Shown here in pieces: positions 1 to 12,692 of a DNA stretch of 64,000 nucleotides (positions are counted from its first letter, which is position 1; every line of letters begins with the position of its first letter). The translations under genes and the position numbers were made by a program. Source of the DNA: Kudoa neothunni (lineage: Eukaryota; Cnidaria); contig OZ199840.1 in assembly GCA_964304625.1 (NCBI GenBank), positions 8,246,001-8,310,000 on the forward strand. Reading direction: 5' to 3'. The notes beneath the pieces were generated by a model. That model was not told the DNA's origin. It made no database searches and was given only the letters and a program-made list of their open reading frames with translations.

Positions 1-1502
1 GGACTGAAGCTTACATTTGGCAAAAAAAACGTTTTACTCAAACATACATTACAAATAATTTTAAAAATGATAAAAATTAATATATATTTCTCATCATAAA
101 TTTATTTGTTTCATAGTTAATTTATCATTTTTGTGTAGTTTAATTACGCAGTTGATCTAATACACACATTTGTCCACCTGAATTAATACTTTGAAGAATA
201 AATTTCGAGAGAGTACGTTATTTTTGATGGAAATGGTTAACACCAATGTAAAATGATATGGCTTTTTATTAAAACCATCTATAAAAGTGAGCATTAATGT
301 ATTTTGCGTACAATTAATCCTTGTAAATAGAAATTAATTTTTTTTCGAGTTTTTAACCACCATTTGAAAACATTTTTAAAATTTGTACCATCCCTTTAGA
401 AATTATAAAAAATGAACAGAAAAAATTGTCTTAAAAGCGAGTAGATCATATTTGATTTTTAAAGTATATCTTTACGTTCATAGATCAAATTCAATTTTGA
501 AATAGAAATATTGATATTTCTGGTTTACTACAAGAAGTGTTAATGGTTATAGTCGATTTGGATTGGTTGTCAATGATTTCGTTTAGACAAATTGTTCGCG
601 TATATATATCACAATATTGAAGCGTTATTTGTTAAAGTCAAATCATAAAGTTTAATTTTATTATTAGTAAACAAATGAACGAATAAAACGTAACTTTCTT
701 TCATAACGCCCGCCCAAGTGGGGGGTATTGTGAGGTTTTTTGTCGGTCCCATAAAACCTCGCTATATCCAGGTTCGAATGTATTAAACTTATTGTATAAT
801 CAAAATATTTCCTAAATTCGGATTAACCGGTTTCGTTAGATTTTAAAGATAAAATATTACAATGCGCAAGGGAAAAATAATTTGACTGTATTTTTACATC
901 GAATCGAACTATTTCAAATATATGTATGAATTAAAATTGTGTGTTTGAAATTTTTTAAGGTTCAGATAAAGCAGATTTGAGGGATTAAAATTGGTAGCTT
1001 ATATTAAGGGACTCAAATCATTTCCATCAGAATCAGGGCTCCCCAAATAAATGTTAACATTTATATTTGATTTACTTTATTTTCAAATATAATCCTAATT
1101 ATATAATAGGAGATTAAATCAATGTTTGTGATTATATTGTATCATAGTTTCACTAAAATATTTGATATAATTTCTCGATTGAATTATGATTACATTTAAT
1201 TAGATTTAAAATTAAAAATTTAATTAAATCTTGATATTAATAACATCTAAATAAATTTAAAAGTCGATTTAAATGTATTAAACTTTAGCCTAAAATAGAT
1301 CTTAAAATTTCTTAATTATAAAATTAGCTATAGTTTTAAGTATATATCAAATATTTGTTGTTTACAGAATTTTTGGACTTGAAATGATTCTCATTTAAAG
1401 AAAATATAATACGTTTCGTTTTAAACAACCTAGCGAAAAAAATATAATTTAATTTCTCAAAAGTATTGTTGATCTTATTTAAATTCAACCAAAATCTATT
1501 TA
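1..1502. other. AT-rich intergenic DNA, no gene seen
   Basis: No open frame has splice-compatible coding character on either strand. A slightly GC-richer island near 712-780 carries one tRNA B-box-like string (ggttcgaat), but no cloverleaf can be folded around it. Confidence 0.6.
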
Positions 1503-1592
1503 CAGTAAACTCTCGATATTTCGTAATTTCTGGGACCAAAAGAAAAACCGCATTAGCAAGAAATTACGCAATACCGAGACATGTACAGGAGC
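1503..1592. mobile_element. pogo/Tigger-type transposon terminus (solo end)
   Basis: The block starts TACAGTAAACTCTCGATATT and folds back on itself: gatatttcgtaatttc is answered about 40 nt later by gaaattacgcaatacc, with 'tgggacca' in the loop. This foldback with a TA-CAGT start is characteristic of pogo/Tigger ends. A matching end in inverted orientation lies at about 7895-7951. No transposase lies next to this copy, so it is a solo end or MITE remnant. Confidence 0.55.
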
Positions 1593-2737
1593 AAACAATA
1601 CAAATAATTATTTTATAAAAAATATTCATTGATTATGTGTGGTTTCCTATTTTTTTGACTATTAGATGTGAATATTGATTACACTAAAATATTTGTTTAT
1701 TTTTATTTCATCTTTAGTATTTCTTTGAAAACAAATGAATAATTTTCGGTTTTTATTGTAAAGCATTTTGAAGATTAAAGGGGTTAAAATCAATTATTAA
1801 GTTACACAGTATTGTGAGTTCATTGTATCTATGTATATAAAACCTTCCGTCGGTCTGTTAGTATCCGTGGTGTACAAAGCTTGGGTTTAATCTACCAAAC
1901 TTGGGTTCTTGGTATTTTTTTTCATTTACATAAAAAACTAAGGCTGTATTGAAAAATTAGGTTATATTAGGAATTGATAAAATGTAAAATTAAAAGACGT
2001 ACGATATATTCATGTTTTTATTATTACGCCGAATTATGAAGTGTATAATTCTTTGAATTCGTCTCACATTCGTGGACGCAGCAGGTTTTCTCCCTAGTGA
2101 TGCCCCTCTACAGCACTTCCAGTATTAGTTATTGACTTCTTTTGGATGTATTTAATATTTTATCTGAATTAATTATTAACTTAACTATTATACCGCATTA
2201 GTCTGCACTTTCTCTCTAATAAGCGTCATAAATATAAGGTATACCAACTCATTAAAAGTGGAACCAATGAAATGCATATAACTTTTAGCTTACAGCTTAC
2301 AGAGCGGTTAATTAGACTAAATAATAATAATAATATGTGAATTACATGAAAATAATACAAAGAATATTCAAAGTGGGCGATGATTAATATATTATGTAAA
2401 GTATAAAAAATTTTATAATATTTGTTGATTATTGATTTTTTCAAAAAATCTCATTAAAGAGTGGGATTCAATTTTATTTTCGCGAGCGCATCTAAATATT
2501 GCAAAAATAAAATCTGCATGTAATAAAATCACGTGACAGGTTGATTTAATTTTATCTCGCGGAGATTTTATAGAAAATTGTAATATTTCAAGAACGAATC
2601 AAAGACGTAAAATCTGAGCAGAAATTCATTTAGTCAATTATTGCAAAAAAGAAAAAAAGTCAATATAATAAAAATAAAATGCTCTACTAATATGATACAT
2701 TTTTAATATTCACAAATAAAGTGTCTAGACCTATTTT
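1593..2737. other. Intergenic, no gene seen
   Basis: AT-rich sequence without supported exons. Short open frames here (for example 2226-2444 on the minus strand) look like chance. A motif near 1832-1880 (tatataaaaccttccgtcgg) loosely resembles one near 60222; its nature is unknown. Confidence 0.5.
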
Positions 2738-3400
2738 CTACTTGTTGGGTTTGCGTTTGCGTTGTTTTTTGGCATTATCAATCTTTTTAACATTCTTTCT
2801 CGCTTGTTTTAATATCTCTTGTTTCGCCTATATTCCAACACATTAAAAACTATTACCAACAACTTTTTTTACTACCTTGAAAAATTGTTGTTGATAATTG
2901 TCCAGATATTCTTCATCTGGCGCTTGGCATTCGCTAATTTTGCCCTCAAGTATCTTTTTTAGGTTGTTTTGGCTCCCTAAAAGATTCACAAAGATTCACA
3001 AAGATTCACAAAGATCCACAAAGATCCACAAAAATTCACAATAACATTAAAAATATATTAGTTATGAGTAAACTTTAAATGCTACCCTTTAAACCATATT
3101 TTATTCGTTCTATGTTGCATTCTTCATTACTACATGCAACTAATGGAAACATATGATTCTTTTTATCCGAGTTAATTTCAATATCGACATAATTCAACCC
3201 TAACAGTTTATTAAGTTCCTCAATATTGAGGTTTAATTGGAGTGGTAGTTTTGGCCCCTCTGTTTCGACACCCTTCTCATTTTCTTGGATGAAACGAAAC
3301 TAATCAATTTTATTCCATTAATGAATACATAAAATACAGTGGATTCAGTAGAGAATAAATTTTTTAAATTATCAGAGTTATTGTTAGCCCCACTCTCCAT
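2738..3400 (-). CDS. Unrecognised small protein with basic C-terminus (155 aa, 4 exons)
   Basis: Spliced on the minus strand as 3400-3338, 3299-3086, 2976-2876 and 2827-2738. Introns are 38, 109 and 48 nt with GT...AG ends, and the exon total of 468 nt is exactly 156 codons. The protein begins MESGANNNSDNLKNLF, has a middle segment rich in Leu/Asn/Glu (LPLQLNLNIEELNKLLGLN), then a charged helix and a Lys/Arg tail ending KKQRKRKPNK that could be a nuclear or nucleolar signal. I do not recognise the family. Intron 2 carries a decamer tandem repeat, which explains its larger size. The start ATG lies 13 nt from an NRF1-like palindrome at 3413-3422. That gene structure exists is well supported by phase; function is unknown. 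Confidence 0.72.
2981..3038. repeat. Decamer tandem repeat in an intron
   Basis: About five to six copies of a ten-base unit (aaagattcac, later aaagatccac) lie inside intron 2 of the gene at 2738-3400. They look like local slippage; no coding role is seen. Confidence 0.85.
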
Positions 3401-3412
3401 TACCCCTTATGT

Positions 3413-3422
3413 ACGCATGCGC
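3413..3422. promoter_or_regulatory. NRF1-like palindrome
   Basis: acgcatgcgc, 13-22 nt upstream of the ATG of the minus-strand gene at 2738-3400. It matches the core of the animal NRF1/alpha-Pal site and stands out in about 70 percent AT DNA. Related sites precede five other genes in the window. Confidence 0.5.
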
Positions 3423-4622
3423 ACACAAACACAGAAGTGAGAGGGGTAGTACGTACTTTTGCTTGTTCATATAGAATTTACTACTTGTTGAACACATTAC
3501 TTAGGTTGACGTTTATAAACTTAATTTGGTTTTTACATTTGAAAAATAATTTCCAGATAAAAAATCAATAAAATATTGTAATTTAAACGCATTGTTGGGT
3601 AATACACACCATTTTCCCTGAAATCAACTTTAAAATTGCGCACAGATACAATTAGATTTTTATAATAAAAAAATATAATAAAATATTTGAAGTTAATATA
3701 AAAAATTGTTGTTATATTCATATTAATTTTAAATAATAACCCATCCACGAAATTACATATTATATAATTATATGAAAATGGAACTGTAAATATTAAACAA
3801 CTGAACAAACGATGAATCCGACCAAAAATCTGCGAACGGATTACTTGCTTGAATAAGGTCAAATATTTCAGAGTTATTCCTCATAGGAAATTATTTTTAA
3901 ACGTAATAAAATTGTGTAGAAAATTATGTAAAACGTCATGATGTTAGTTATGATTGGTTTTAAGGTTGTAAGGAACAGTTTAATGTGCGTAGGTTAAACC
4001 TTTATAGTGATTCGATAATCGGTGGTGAATGTAGCCCTAAAAATAACTCTGAAAATTTAAACTCGACACAATATTGAAATTTAACTAAGACAAATCATGA
4101 TTCAATTTTGTTGCAATTTTCTATACAGGAAATATTAAAAGTAGAGAATGAAATCTTTTTGGCTGAGCAGGACGATTTTCACCCACCTAAAAAAATATTA
4201 CATATCGAAAAAAGAGGATGAACAAATAACTAAATTTTCCAGTTATACAAAAGACATTAGTACATCCTATTTACAAAATGTCGATTAATAAATATCTCAA
4301 TTGTATAGAAGGATTTAAAACAAAAAATGGTTCTATTTATTTCTAAAAGTACACTTAGAACTCAAATGAAGATTTGTATTACGTCTACATTGAGAGTAAC
4401 ACACCAGTTAAATTAATAGATCTTCTCTAAAGTAAATTATTACAATAATAATAAAAAATTAATTGAATTTTGAATATACACATGCGTTCCAAAAATGCAT
4501 ATTACCCTTCACCTATTGTATAATTAACTTTATTTTATTAACATGCCTTTGTTGGCAACTAAAATTATAGTATTTATTTTTTTAAAAATCACTCCTGCCA
4601 AACAATAAAAATATGTGAATAA
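3423..4622. other. Intergenic, no gene seen
   Basis: AT-rich, with no exon that joins to either neighbour. The 109-codon open frame at 3533-3862 (minus) is low-complexity Ile/Phe/Tyr-rich and looks like chance. Confidence 0.5.
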
Positions 4623-4631
4623 TGCGCACGC
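4623..4631. promoter_or_regulatory. NRF1-like half-palindrome upstream of DMAP1
   Basis: tgcgcacgc, 75 nt upstream of the DMAP1 ATG. It fits the NRF1 core (GCGCAYGC). Confidence 0.4.
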
Positions 4632-4705
4632 AGATACAATTACATTAAAGGTACCTGCATTTTTGCATTCGAGGAAATTTAAACGTTGTATTCATACCTG
4701 GAATA

Positions 4706-7076
4706 ATGTTCACAAATATCAAAGAATCAACGAGAGACGACTCGACCGGAGAGCTGTTGAAAAAACCTGCATTTTTAAATAAAACTGCTCGAAAATGGGT
4801 TCATGCTCCGATATATCAACAATGTCCTGAAAAGGCCCCGAATTTAAATCACTGGATCCCATTAAATCGATTGAATGAGAATCATTACCCCTTTTCAAAG
4901 CTTGATAAAGTAATCCATAATTTTCACCGTTGTTGTGTAATGTGGATGATTTCAGCATGTTGAAATAGTGGAGTTTGATAGAAAACAGTACGATGTAAAT
5001 TATATTAATTTTTCAATTTGAAATCATTTAAATATTGTAAAATAATCTCATAATAGGAGTTTAACTTGGGCGTTCATGACTGGACTTATTACGAAACTGA
5101 ATTACTAATGAAAATGTGCAAGTATACCACATAATTAATTATAATTATTTAATTAATTAATTAACTAATACTGTATTATTATGTATATTTTTGTTAGGAA
5201 ATATGAGCTTAAATTTTTTTGTCGTTCAAGATCGATACAATGAAGCAATTGCTCAAAATGGGGAATACAAAGTTTATTGGCTCATTTTTACTATTGTATT
5301 TATCCAGTCAACTAAAAAATAGCTGAGAAATGTCGAAGAATTAAAACACAGGTTTTATTATGTGGATAGAATTGTTAGAAAGGTAGTATTCTATTGCGCC
5401 AATTAGCCTTGATAATGGTGTGACTAATCCGGATTAGGAAATCAAAATGGAACCAGAAGACCAGCTTCCTCCAGCATACGATATTCATCACGAAACACAA
5501 CGAAAACTTCTACTCCAACAATACTACTATAGAACTGTGGAAGAAGTAAGTGTGATTGATGTGTATTACGTTTGTTTTTTTAATCTCTTAATTGGCCAAT
5601 CATAAAATACTATTGTTTTATTGTAAATATTCAATTACTTAATTATTATAATAATATAAAATATTTAATTATAATATAAAATATTATTTTATTTAATAAA
5701 TTTTTTAGATTGCCGAAGAAGCTTTTCTAACGAATGAACTTAAAAAAATCCAATCCAAACAAAAAGAAATGGATAAAGTTAGATTCGATACAAACGATTT
5801 GCTACTCTTGGCGGATGAATATATTCGAAATAAATCTCTAGGTATGTTGGAATAAAAAAATATCCTGATTCACGTTGATTTAACAAAATGTTAATAATGT
5901 TAAATTAGAAAAAGACAAACCCATTTCGAAATCAACCAAAGCTAGTACTTCAGCTTCTGCACAGAAATCGTCTGGATCAACAACAGCTGGTCGTGAAGGA
6001 TACAATGATGATAAACATTATGGTGATAATTTCAACCCACGCTCAAGCGCATCCGGTACTAGCAGAAAAAGAATATCTGCTGGTTCGTCGTCGATAAGAA
6101 AGTTGTTTGGTTGAAATGTTGTTTTTGTTGGATAAACAATTTTGGTAGGAAAAAACAAAAATCAACACCAACGTCGACCAATCAACCCCCTCCCCAAGTC
6201 TAACGTCACTGTGCCAAGTCAACCCGCTCCAACCAACACCACCAATACTGCTTCCAATGCTAATACTAAATCCGGTGGCATTGGTAGCAGGACTCGTATT
6301 GTTGAACCCTTCAGAAACGCCGGTGTTCATATGCGTAGTCAAAAAGTAGTTTTATTTGGTGTGCGAAATTTTTATTTCTATCAATCGACTCATCGTAGAT
6401 GATTGTCACCCATAATATCGGTATGAAACGAGTTAAAATGCTCGAACAAGTGTGTATCGACCTTGGATTGGGTAAATAGATAATTGATTGGGCGGTTTTC
6501 GAATTCTTTGTTAAAACTGAGTTCACTTCTTATTCAGAGAATTATCCACCTCCCACAGAAGAAATTTATGGAATGCTTGTCGAATTGAGATCTCTTATTC
6601 TGACATTATTCGACCTCAAACATGTTCTTGGAGTTACTCTCTATGACAATCATATGCTTCGGTATATATACTGCTTTTTGCTGTTGAATCAATGACAAAC
6701 AACTATTATTTTAGCAACAAACACCATCCAGATGGGAACAAAGAGATCAGTGATCCATCTATAACTGCGGCTGATTTGTCCTCCCCCGCCGTCCCTGCTG
6801 GAGGTATTTATCTTAATAGTTGAAAAGTAATATGCACCATTTTTCAATGTGTCCTCTATTAGAAAACAACGAAATCCCTTTACCAGAAACTGATGTATGT
6901 TTTGTAGTTTATTACGCGTTTGGTTAGTTACGATAATTTAGAAATCATTTTCAAATATTCTCGATTCTATGGTAGCCACAGCAGTAAACTACCAAGTGAG
7001 TTTGGTGTAATGTTGCGATAAATCTGATTTCTGTTGATAGAGAAAACGAAAAAGCTCGTCCAACAAATGGGTGTAG
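4706..7076 (+). CDS. DMAP1: DNA methyltransferase 1-associated protein 1 homolog (497 aa, 15 exons)
   Basis: Exons: 4706-4909, 4956-4994, 5057-5121, 5208-5271, 5323-5382, 5438-5545, 5709-5841, 5909-6109, 6149-6360, 6399-6471, 6538-6661, 6715-6803, 6863-6894, 6942-6995 and 7041-7076. All junctions are in phase and total 1494 nt. Exon 1 matches the DMAP1 segment before the SANT domain (ARKWVHAP...HYPFSKLDK). Exons 2-5 carry the SANT/Myb region (VHDWTYYETELL, NFFVVQDRYN, VEELKHRFYYVDRI). Exons 6-7 hold the conserved helix (TVEEIAEEAFLTNELKKIQ). Exons 9-11 hold the C-terminal domain (GVHMRSQKV, MKRVKMLEQVCIDLGL, PPPTEEIYGMLVELRSLI). A Ser/Thr/Asn-rich linker is enlarged compared with human (467 aa). 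In other eukaryotes DMAP1 is a subunit of NuA4/TIP60 and SWR1/SRCAP chromatin complexes. The exact 5' end is uncertain, since an upstream non-ATG exon is possible. Confidence 0.93.
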
Positions 7077-7579
7077 TTTCTTTATGTTTATTGATTGATT
7101 CATTCGTTTATAATAATCATATTGTATAATTCATTTTCATATTCGTTGTTATTATTAATAATAATTATTATTATTATTATTATTCCTATAAGTTAAGTTA
7201 AGTTAGTTAGTTGCGTTTTTCCTTTTTTCGGAGGGGTTGTGACTCGATACTGCGTAATTTAGTTTTATTTGCATTATGTGCGTTAATTCACTAAATAAAA
7301 CATAAACATCATATTCAGTATAATTGAATGGATAATTATATGAAAAAACAAAAATTTTGAACAAGCAGATATAAAGCAAATTAGGAAAAACCTTGCGTAA
7401 CTCATTTTTTTTGATTGTAATCCCTTTAATCTGATGTATGCACTATAAAAAGTCGTTGCAAATTTTCAAATAACTAATGAAGATATAATAAAAATAATTG
7501 ATTTTTATTGTAAAATTATCGAGGTAAAACTTTAAAGTAATTAATAGAAAATTTTAATATTCATATGTGTAGATAATAA

Positions 7580-7951
7580 TGTGTAATGATGTTATTTTGC
7601 TGGAAGAAAATGAAATTATACATTTAAATTGAGATAATCAAGGTAAATTTACTGTTTGAAGTGAAGATCCTGATCTCATACACAACGATGAAATCGTTAC
7701 AACGTTTCAAGTATAAAATCTTATAAATCCGCGAATAAACGTGTCATTGAGAATCCTATTGAATTTTTGTCTGTACACCAATTTATGGATGCCTTACGCG
7801 AAATTATCAATAAATGAATAAAAAATTATAAAGTAGATGAGTTATTTTGTAAGAAATGTTAAATTAGATATTATCGTGTGTGTGTAGATGATTCAATATT
7901 ACGTGATTACTCTCTGGTCCCAAAATGTTACGCAATATCAAGACATGACTG
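7580..7951 (+). mobile_element. pogo/Tigger relic: transposase C-terminus and right terminus
   Basis: The right end (about 7895-7951) reads on the minus strand TACAGTCATGTCTTGATATT, which matches the solo end at 1503. Just inside lies decayed coding sequence: an acidic stretch, then DPDLIHNDEIVTTFQV and HQFMDALREI, resembling the acidic C-terminal tail of Tigger transposases. Stops and frame changes interrupt it, so it is dead. Confidence 0.5.
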
Positions 7952-9039
7952 TATTTCCAACCTATCTACTTTTTTTTAAGTCTAGAATCAACATTTATTT
8001 TAAAGATATTAGTTGCATTAAAAGTATGAGCGAAATTTTTTAAAGTGTTTTCAATATAAAAGTTAATTTTTTCGAGCATTTTTGGGGTTCATCGGAACCG
8101 CACACGAATACCAAGAATATTTTGCAGATTGTCTATTGTTTAGAATAGTAATTCTACTAAGACATTTAATGAATTTTATAATTATTTTGTAATAATTTGG
8201 AATTTCATTGTATACGTGATTCTATCTCAATTTTATACACTTAGAATTTTAGGTGGTATAATTGAGCCGTGAGTTTTTTCTCATAAAATAAGTTATAAAT
8301 TCGTGAAAATAAAAATACAGAATTTTTTAGACTTTTTTTATCGTTGGAATGTTTTAGAAAATTACATTTTGTATGTTTCCGCGAGTGTACGATTTCATCC
8401 GATTGTATCTTCCTTGAGAAATGGATGAGTTTATTATTACAAATTAATTTAACTTTAGACGAATTTCAGATGAATATTTATCTACCACTTAATTTTATGA
8501 GGATTTTTATTAAAATGATGTCCAAAAAAACCACAAAATATAAAATAGAAATATTGACAAACAGCCGGACGTAACTGCACATAAAAAATTCTTGACTTTG
8601 TAATATTGGTTATTTTTTATTTTATTTTTCAATGATGAATTTTATCAAAACGTCATTATAGTTTATAAATACTAAAAAATATGGGGCTTTCCATTATGAT
8701 GAAAAATACCAAGATATTTGAATTTAAAGAGTATATTTTTATTTGAATTTATATGTATATATTAAAATGTGAACTGGAATCGCTCAAAAAATTATGGAGT
8801 GTTGATAAAATTTTGGTAGAATGTATGAGATTTTCCGAAGAAATATGCCATTAATTGTTTCGTGTTTAATTTTCATGTAAATATTAAATGAACACGAAAA
8901 ATTTTGTAAATCCATGACGTTCTATTTTTAATATTTTATTCAAGATAGTTTTAAAATGTTAATAATCTTCATCTAATTACAAAAATTTTAATGAGAGCAA
9001 TTTTTATTAAAAAAAGAATTTATTTTTATGATTATGAGA
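7952..9039. other. Intergenic, no gene seen
   Basis: AT-rich sequence. The open frame at 8344-8574 has no recognisable domain, nearby splice partner or codon signature. Confidence 0.5.
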
Positions 9040-9645
9040 CCAGAGAAATGCGTAATGATAGAGACAAGTTCTGTTACATTAGGGTTGCTCTTTAAAAATG
9101 GATAAATAATTGACCTATGTGCCTAATGCCCCATTATGAATTCAGTGTTGATGAGCAACTAATTGCATTTTGAGGTAGACGTTCATTTAAACAGTATTTG
9201 CCCTCGAAACCAACTGATTAAGACATATAATTTTTTAACATATAAACTTATGAGCTCTACGCATAATAACCTGTTTACATTATGCTAAACCAAAAAGCCT
9301 TAAAAGCAAAAAATTATCGAAGAAAATGTTGTTTCAAAGTTATGCTCTTATTCAAGAGAAAGCTGAAAATATTGTCTATAGAGTTATTTTACAACAATTT
9401 CATCGAAGCAAAAGTTCTTGGTCCTAGTTGAACATTATTAGGAGCACTTCGACATACTAAAATGGACATCCCGCTCATATTAAATCCCAGAAAATCAGGA
9501 ATGGGGGTTTCCTCTCTTTGTATTCAACTGCAAAAATGTGTTATCATATGTAATGTAAAAGAATAAAGCTATTATTTTATTGGCTGCTCCTTAAAAAACA
9601 CAAATATTACGGATGACAAAACAAACAAACAAACAAACCTGAGGT
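9040..9645 (+). pseudogene. piggyBac transposase relic (DDE_Tnp_1_7 family)
   Basis: Decayed coding sequence with several stops and frame changes. Recognisable pieces in order are NSVLMSN/SVDEQLIAF, GRRSFKQYLPSKPT (the family segment after the first catalytic Asp) and, about 250 bp later, QEWGFPLFVFNCK, NVLSYV and KNKAIILLAAP (the block before the C-terminal Cys-rich end). TTAA-flanked termini were not located. This is one of three piggyBac copies in the window. Confidence 0.65.
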
Positions 9646-10135
9646 TGTAGTGAACTATAGTAAATTCAAAGGTGGGGGGGAGACGATATATCGTATATTG
9701 TACTGACAAGTGTGAAGAGATATACTAAAAGATGACCAACGGTAATTTTTTATAACTTGATCTACATAGGCCTAATAAATTCATAGTACTTATATGAAGT
9801 CTCTCTCAATAACCCAAAAATATCAAAAATCAAATATTTGGAAAAATCGTCATAGATTAATTAAACTCTTTGTTGGCATTAATTTCTACGCTTAGTTCAA
9901 CACAAATATTATCTCTGAATTAAAGAAAACACGTAACATTTTAGCGAGGGTATCTGACACAATTACCATGATTGAAACAAAACGATATGCATTTAATTTT
10001 TAGTAGACTATAGTAACGTAATTCAATCAAACATTAACTATAATCTAAACGCTTAATCTTATTTTTGTAGTCACATACGAAGTCGTTTGAATATAATCAT
10101 GTTAGCCATCGTGATTTAAAAATAATCACATGAAA
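9646..10135. other. Intergenic, no gene seen
   Basis: No exon or transposon end could be supported. A short run of caaa repeats and a G7 tract lie at 9625-9680. Confidence 0.5.
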
Positions 10136-10149
10136 TTGCGCAAGCGCAC
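10136..10149. promoter_or_regulatory. NRF1-like motif upstream of mL54
   Basis: ttgcgcaagcgcac, about 87 nt upstream of the mL54 ATG. It is an imperfect palindrome of the NRF1 type. Confidence 0.4.
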
Positions 10150-10235
10150 TTATCAAATCAAATCAAGGCTAGGCCCAGCCAGCTTCTTTCTTTATACATT
10201 CTAAATATTTTCTCACTCAGTTTAAATCGAAATAG

Positions 10236-10628
10236 ATGCTAAATATGTTTACATTTAAAAATTTTATCTGTAAATCAACATTTCTCCAATTATCCTTCCG
10301 GGTTGAGAGTGTTCGTTTCAAGACAACCACCAAAAAAATTGAGAAATCAAACGATTCTATAAGTCATAGTGTGAGTGATAATTCGGCTCAAAGTGAAATC
10401 TGAAATAAACCTAAACTCAACTACTTATTTTATTTAGCACTCAAAGGATGCAATTTTTACTCAAGTGGCGAAGATCCCCCTGCGTTGGATGATTCCCAAT
10501 ATCCCAGTTGGTTATTCAAACTGATAGACTCCGCCGGAAGATGTGTACCCGATCATCAGGTGCGACTGATTATTTTGAAACGCCCTAGATACATTGAAGA
10601 TAGAGATAAATATTTCCATGACAAATAA
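10236..10628 (+). CDS. MRPL54: Mitochondrial large ribosomal subunit protein mL54 (107 aa, 2 exons)
   Basis: Exons 10236-10368 and 10438-10628 are joined by a 69-nt intron (phase 1), giving 324 nt. The N-terminus is hydrophobic and basic with no acidic residues up to about residue 22, as expected for a mitochondrial targeting peptide. The conserved core reads LKGCNFYSSGEDPPALDDSQ then YPSWLFKLIDSAG, matching the mL54 signature (KG-N--K-GEDP---DD-YPDWL). The basic C-terminus RPRYIEDRDKYFHDK is likewise typical. In the mitoribosome mL54 lies on the large subunit surface. The second ATG (codon 4) could also be the start. A possible polyadenylation signal aataaa lies near 10685. Confidence 0.82.
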
Positions 10629-11469
10629 TAATTTTTTATAATATTATATTGTACCGATTTGTTTGTGTATTTTCTTTATTTCAAAATAAACTAACGTACT
10701 TACAAAATATTCTTTTCATGCGTTAAATAACGAAATTAGTTACACATTGGAAATTCCAATTTAATGGTATTTTATGATACTTGTCACTGTTCAGCTGTAA
10801 GTGGATTATTTTCACTAATTTTAATATTTCATTTAAAAATATGATTATCTACTAATCTCTTTTATTGACTCAAAATAATTTAACCAGTTAGAAATAAAGT
10901 TTTTGAATGAGTTACAATTGAAAAAGGATACGTTAAAATATTTGATGTACATTCAATATATTCATGTATTATGACAAATGATATCCGGAAACTGTCATTC
11001 TAATAATGATCCTTAATTTTTTTTTTTATTTTGGCTCCATTGATGAATCTAACAAAGTAACTGGATAAAAAATTAATTATTTTTTTGTAGTTTGAAACAT
11101 GTATCATTGATTCAATTTTGGTCCTTTTAGACACCTTTAAATTGGAATCGTGAGAATCTACTTTAGTTCAATTCGAGAGAAATATTCTAAATTCCTTTTT
11201 TATGTATTGGTGAATATTTATTACATAAAAATTTGTCCGACATTATTTATAAGGGCGCGAAAATTTTACCATTAATTTAACTGCGTACAAATTTAAACAC
11301 GATAACTTCATTTAGTTAAATATAATTTTGATAAACTTCCCATTACAGAAATATACTATTTTCTAAATTTTTTAACATTTTATTTTTATTTTTAAAAGTA
11401 AATTTAAAGGTCATCTGTTTAAGAATTAGGCGTTAGAGTTATAAGCGGTGTTTTGGAACCTTCGTATAT
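10629..11469. other. Intergenic, no gene seen
   Basis: AT-rich 3' flank of mL54 with no supported exon. Confidence 0.5.
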
Positions 11470-11785
11470 CATATCCCATGGTTCTCCAAACTTTTTTTTC
11501 GTCGACCCCCTGTGTAGATAACTTACTTGGTCGACTACCCCTTTCAGAGATTTTATTAAAAATATGTGCAACATATCCCATTAATATTCTATTTTCAATA
11601 TATAAAATGAGTAATTATATTAACTTCCAAAGAAGCTTTTATTAATGATGTAAAATAAAAATATATTAGAGAAATTCTTGAAATTTGTAGATTTACCATA
11701 ATGAATCAACTTTACATCATATATCTTATTCAATTGACCTATCAAGTTAGGTCGCTTGTATATGATTATAGTTACATACTTTTGC

Positions 11786-11816
<31 letters not shown>

Positions 11817-12692
11817 CAACGACAGATTTTAAGATTAAATTACACCTACATAGAAAAGTTAATAAGAATAACTTAATCTTTAGCCAAAGGTTACGTTCGT
11901 TAGCTAGAGGGCGCTTGAAGAGTTTTTGAAATTTCTGCAGGGATTCAATCGACATCTTCAGATTATTATATTTGTTTGCGTAGCTTTTATAATCACGTTT
12001 CAAATCAATTTTAATAATTAAACTTATCCTTCTTAGTCGATTATAAACTTAATATAAACTATCGTTATTGTTTTATAAACTGTTAATAACAAAGAGTACT
12101 GTTGATCATTAATATTTAAGGAAAATAAAGCCAGTGTATTCACCGGTTTTTATGAGCAACATAATAAATATCTCTACATAAATGTGAAACATTGAATTAT
12201 ATAACTAGGAAAGGTGGCGTTTAATTTTAACCTCAAGATAAAAAACAAATGTCATGGGATCGTATCAATTAATATAATTAAATAATGTGGTATATCCTAA
12301 TGTTTTTATTTCTAAAAGTATTTATCAGAAAATTTTGTAAAACTATGATAAAAATACAAAAATCGTTAAATTTTTTTTTGTGAAAAAATATATTTATTGT
12401 AGCGCCTATATATAGTCAAAAATTGTTATTTAACCAATTGTATGGCAATTCCGACACATAGAGCCAACATCGCTGTACTTTAGATAAGTGTGTTTATTGC
12501 GCTTAATTCTCAATTACTGAACCAGGATAAAGCGATGGTTTACATAAAATTCGCCCCTAGATAAATAAGTTAATTATGCTTGTTTTACAAAAATATTGAA
12601 GAAGGATAAGGCGGGGATCACTGTCTCCGCTTCTGATGTACATACCAGTATGCTCACGAAGGCTGCCTGACTAGTTAGATCTTCACATTATA
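11470..12692. mobile_element. hAT-like terminus and unclassified AT-rich DNA
   Basis: The segment begins with a hAT-type end near 11478 (catggttctccaaacttttt, then cgtcgacccc), of the same style as the clearer hAT copies at 16921, 40543 and 54371. The opposite end was not found. A TA dinucleotide run lies at 11786-11812. The rest contains no supported gene; the open frame 11620-12003 (minus) includes the TA run and is spurious. Confidence 0.35.

Noticed and set aside
712-790. Possible tRNA or tRNA-derived SINE (ggttcgaat string)
   Set aside because: The B-box match is incomplete and no acceptor, D or anticodon stem can be paired around it.
3533-3862. 109-codon minus-strand open frame
   Set aside because: Composition is Ile/Phe/Tyr/Asn-rich as expected from AT-rich chance translation; no domain, no splice partners.
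6043-6526. Minus-strand open frames over DMAP1 exons
   Set aside because: They are shadows of the DMAP1 coding exons, which are supported by family similarity and phase.
1503-7951. A single 6.4-kb pogo element bounded by the ends at 1503 and 7951
   Set aside because: The interval holds two host genes (2738-3400 and DMAP1) with normal structure. The two ends are better read as separate copies.
11620-12003. 127-codon minus-strand open frame
   Set aside because: It runs through a TA microsatellite (Tyr-Ile repeat) and lacks any recognisable domain.
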